Shown here piece after piece: positions 60,369-61,232 of a stretch of DNA of 61,232 nucleotides (the stretch's first letter is position 1; each line of letters begins with the position of its first letter). The notes below the pieces were generated by a model. That model did not search any database, was not told the origin of the DNA, and was given only the letters and a program-made list of their open reading frames with translations. Position numbers and translations under genes: made by a program. This stretch comes from Elusimicrobiales bacterium (GTDB taxonomy: Bacteria > Elusimicrobiota > Elusimicrobia > Elusimicrobiales > UBA9959). The stretch spans positions 76,557-137,788 of the forward strand of contig JAVHLJ010000002.1 in the NCBI GenBank assembly GCA_031082205.1, given 5' to 3'.

Positions 60369-61085
60369 ATGGCCGTAAAAGTCAAGGGCTGGATACGGGA
60401 GGATGATCCGAGGGTGGCGGCGGTCGGCCATCCCGCTCCGCCGTGGATGACCGCCTACGCCGATCTGATGACCGAACTGGTCTGCTTCTTCGTCATTCTC
60501 TACGCCCTTTCGGCCGCCCTGAACAAGAACATGCAGGAGGCCAAGAGCCAGATCGAGGAGATGATGCAGAAGGGCGAGCTGCAGGGGCAGGTGCAGATGG
60601 ACAAGGAAGGGCTTCGCATCACCCTGGAAGAACAGGGCTCGGTAGCCTTCTTCGAGAGCGGCCGTTCCGAGATAACGGAGGAGATGAAGCTCAAGCTGGA
60701 GAAGATCTCCCCGATACTGAAGAATCTTTCCACCAAGCACGATATAGTGGTAGAGGGCCACACCGACGCCGTCCCGATAAGGACGAAGCAGTTCGCGTCC
60801 AACTGGGAACTCTCCACCGCCCGCGCGACCAGCGTGGTCAAGCACCTGCTGGACATAGATTTCGTTCCCAAGAGGTTGTCCGCGGTGGGTTACGGCGAGT
60901 TCCATCCGTCCGTGCCCAACGACAGCCCCGAGAACCGGCAGAAGAACCGCCGCGTAGTGTTCTTCATAAAGAACAACCCCTACCCAGATCCGCCGGGCAT
61001 GGCCGCGGCGCAGACCACGGGCCCGCCGGCCGGGAGCGCGCAGCTGCCGGCCGCGGAGGGAGAAGGGGCCACGGAGAGAATATGA
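60369..61085 (+). CDS. motB: MotB-like stator subunit with OmpA peptidoglycan-binding domain
   Basis: 238 residues, four bases after MotA. The N-terminal membrane helix PPWMTAYADLMTELVCFFVI contains the proton-binding Asp at residue 32, the same number as in E. coli MotB. A plug-like amphipathic stretch follows, then an OmpA-like domain (about 75-205) with VVEGHTDAVPI, NWELSTARATSVVKHLL, RLSAVGYGE and NRRVVFFI. The last 30 residues are Pro/Ala-rich. It is complete and apparently functional. It overlaps the following lipoprotein gene by four bases (ATGA), so further genes of this operon lie beyond the window. Confidence 0.93.
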   Translation: MAVKVKGWIREDDPRVAAVGHPAPPWMTAYADLMTELVCFFVILYALSAALNKNMQEAKSQIEEMMQKGELQGQVQMDKEGLRITLEEQGSVAFFESGRSEITEEMKLKLEKISPILKNLSTKHDIVVEGHTDAVPIRTKQFASNWELSTARATSVVKHLLDIDFVPKRLSAVGYGEFHPSVPNDSPENRQKNRRVVFFIKNNPYPDPPGMAAAQTTGPPAGSAQLPAAEGEGATERI

Positions 61086-61232
61086 AAACGAGGATACTGG
61101 CCGCCGCTTTCCTGTCCGCGGCCCTTTCGGGCTGCTTCGGCGGCATGAAGGCCCTGCAGGTGGTCGACTATACCGACGCCCGCGTCACCGACCTGACGCT
61201 GACCAAGAAAGTGGTCGGCAAGCGCGAGTTCG
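61082..61232 (+). CDS. Lipoprotein, 3' truncated by window end
   Basis: The first 50 residues are visible. The type II signal MKTRILAAAFLSAALSGCFG has a good lipobox LSGC, so it should be lipidated at Cys18. The following text (MKALQVVDYTDARVTDLTL) is not recognised. The start overlaps the MotB stop by four bases, and a purine-rich GGAGAGA precedes it. Translational coupling to MotB suggests a part of the motor or its envelope attachment. Confidence 0.7.
   Translation, partial: MKTRILAAAFLSAALSGCFGGMKALQVVDYTDARVTDLTLTKKVVGKREF

Overview
This is a GC-rich stretch (by eye about two-thirds G+C) in which all 24 genes I accept lie on the + strand. Content suggests a Gram-negative bacterium with a Tad-type pilus, many two-component proteins, a PorV-like outer-membrane protein, a C-terminal FlgD/T9SS-type sorting module and flagellar-motor homologues. 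That mix, a 12,261-residue surface protein, and the coexistence of high GC with frequent ATA isoleucine codons point to an Elusimicrobiota- or Omnitrophota-like lineage. This is inference only, because there is no rRNA or other phylogenetic marker here.

Layout. (1) 1-2,100: end of a TadC-like pilus platform gene, then a periplasmic TPR protein. (2) 2,149-10,267: a signalling block with a HAMP/PAS-like membrane sensor, a small membrane protein, an OmpR-type regulator with a degenerate receiver, a stand-alone receiver overlapping a secreted thioredoxin-fold protein, a Cache-HAMP histidine kinase, a receiver-kinase protein and a NarL/FixJ-type regulator. A 77-bp REP-like palindrome lies between the two kinases. 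(3) 10,374-14,980: promoter, Flp-like class IVb pilin, two TadE/TadG-like pseudopilins, a Gly/Ser-rich protein with a dense Cys cluster, and a PDZ-S41 protease-like lipoprotein. (4) 14,981-52,884: promoter, GEMM-I riboswitch, HEAT-repeat secreted protein, then one uninterrupted 36.8-kb gene for a giant repeat protein. (5) 52,885-61,232: a second, very similar promoter-riboswitch cassette, a PorV-TPR fusion, a second REP-like palindrome, a FliF-like/FliG-like/TPR fusion, a long coiled-coil protein, FlbD, MotA, MotB and the start of a lipoprotein.

The most interesting reading is that regions 4 and 5 form one functional unit: a giant exported filament or adhesin with a sorting-type C-terminus, an outer-membrane PorV-like partner, and a flagellar-type motor (MotAB stator plus an inner-membrane FliF-FliG fusion rotor candidate) with no flagellar rod, hook or filament gene in the window. 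The giant-protein unit and the PorV unit start from near-duplicate sigma70 promoters, each preceded by a TTGAC/GTCAA inverted repeat and followed by a GEMM-I riboswitch. Both riboswitches carry A where c-di-GMP-specific members usually have G (Vc2 position 20), so the ligand could be 3',3'-cGAMP rather than c-di-GMP. I propose this as a second-messenger-controlled surface motility or adhesion machine. The individual homologies are read from the sequence, while the joint function is inference.

No CRISPR array, rRNA, tRNA, transposase gene or phage gene was seen.
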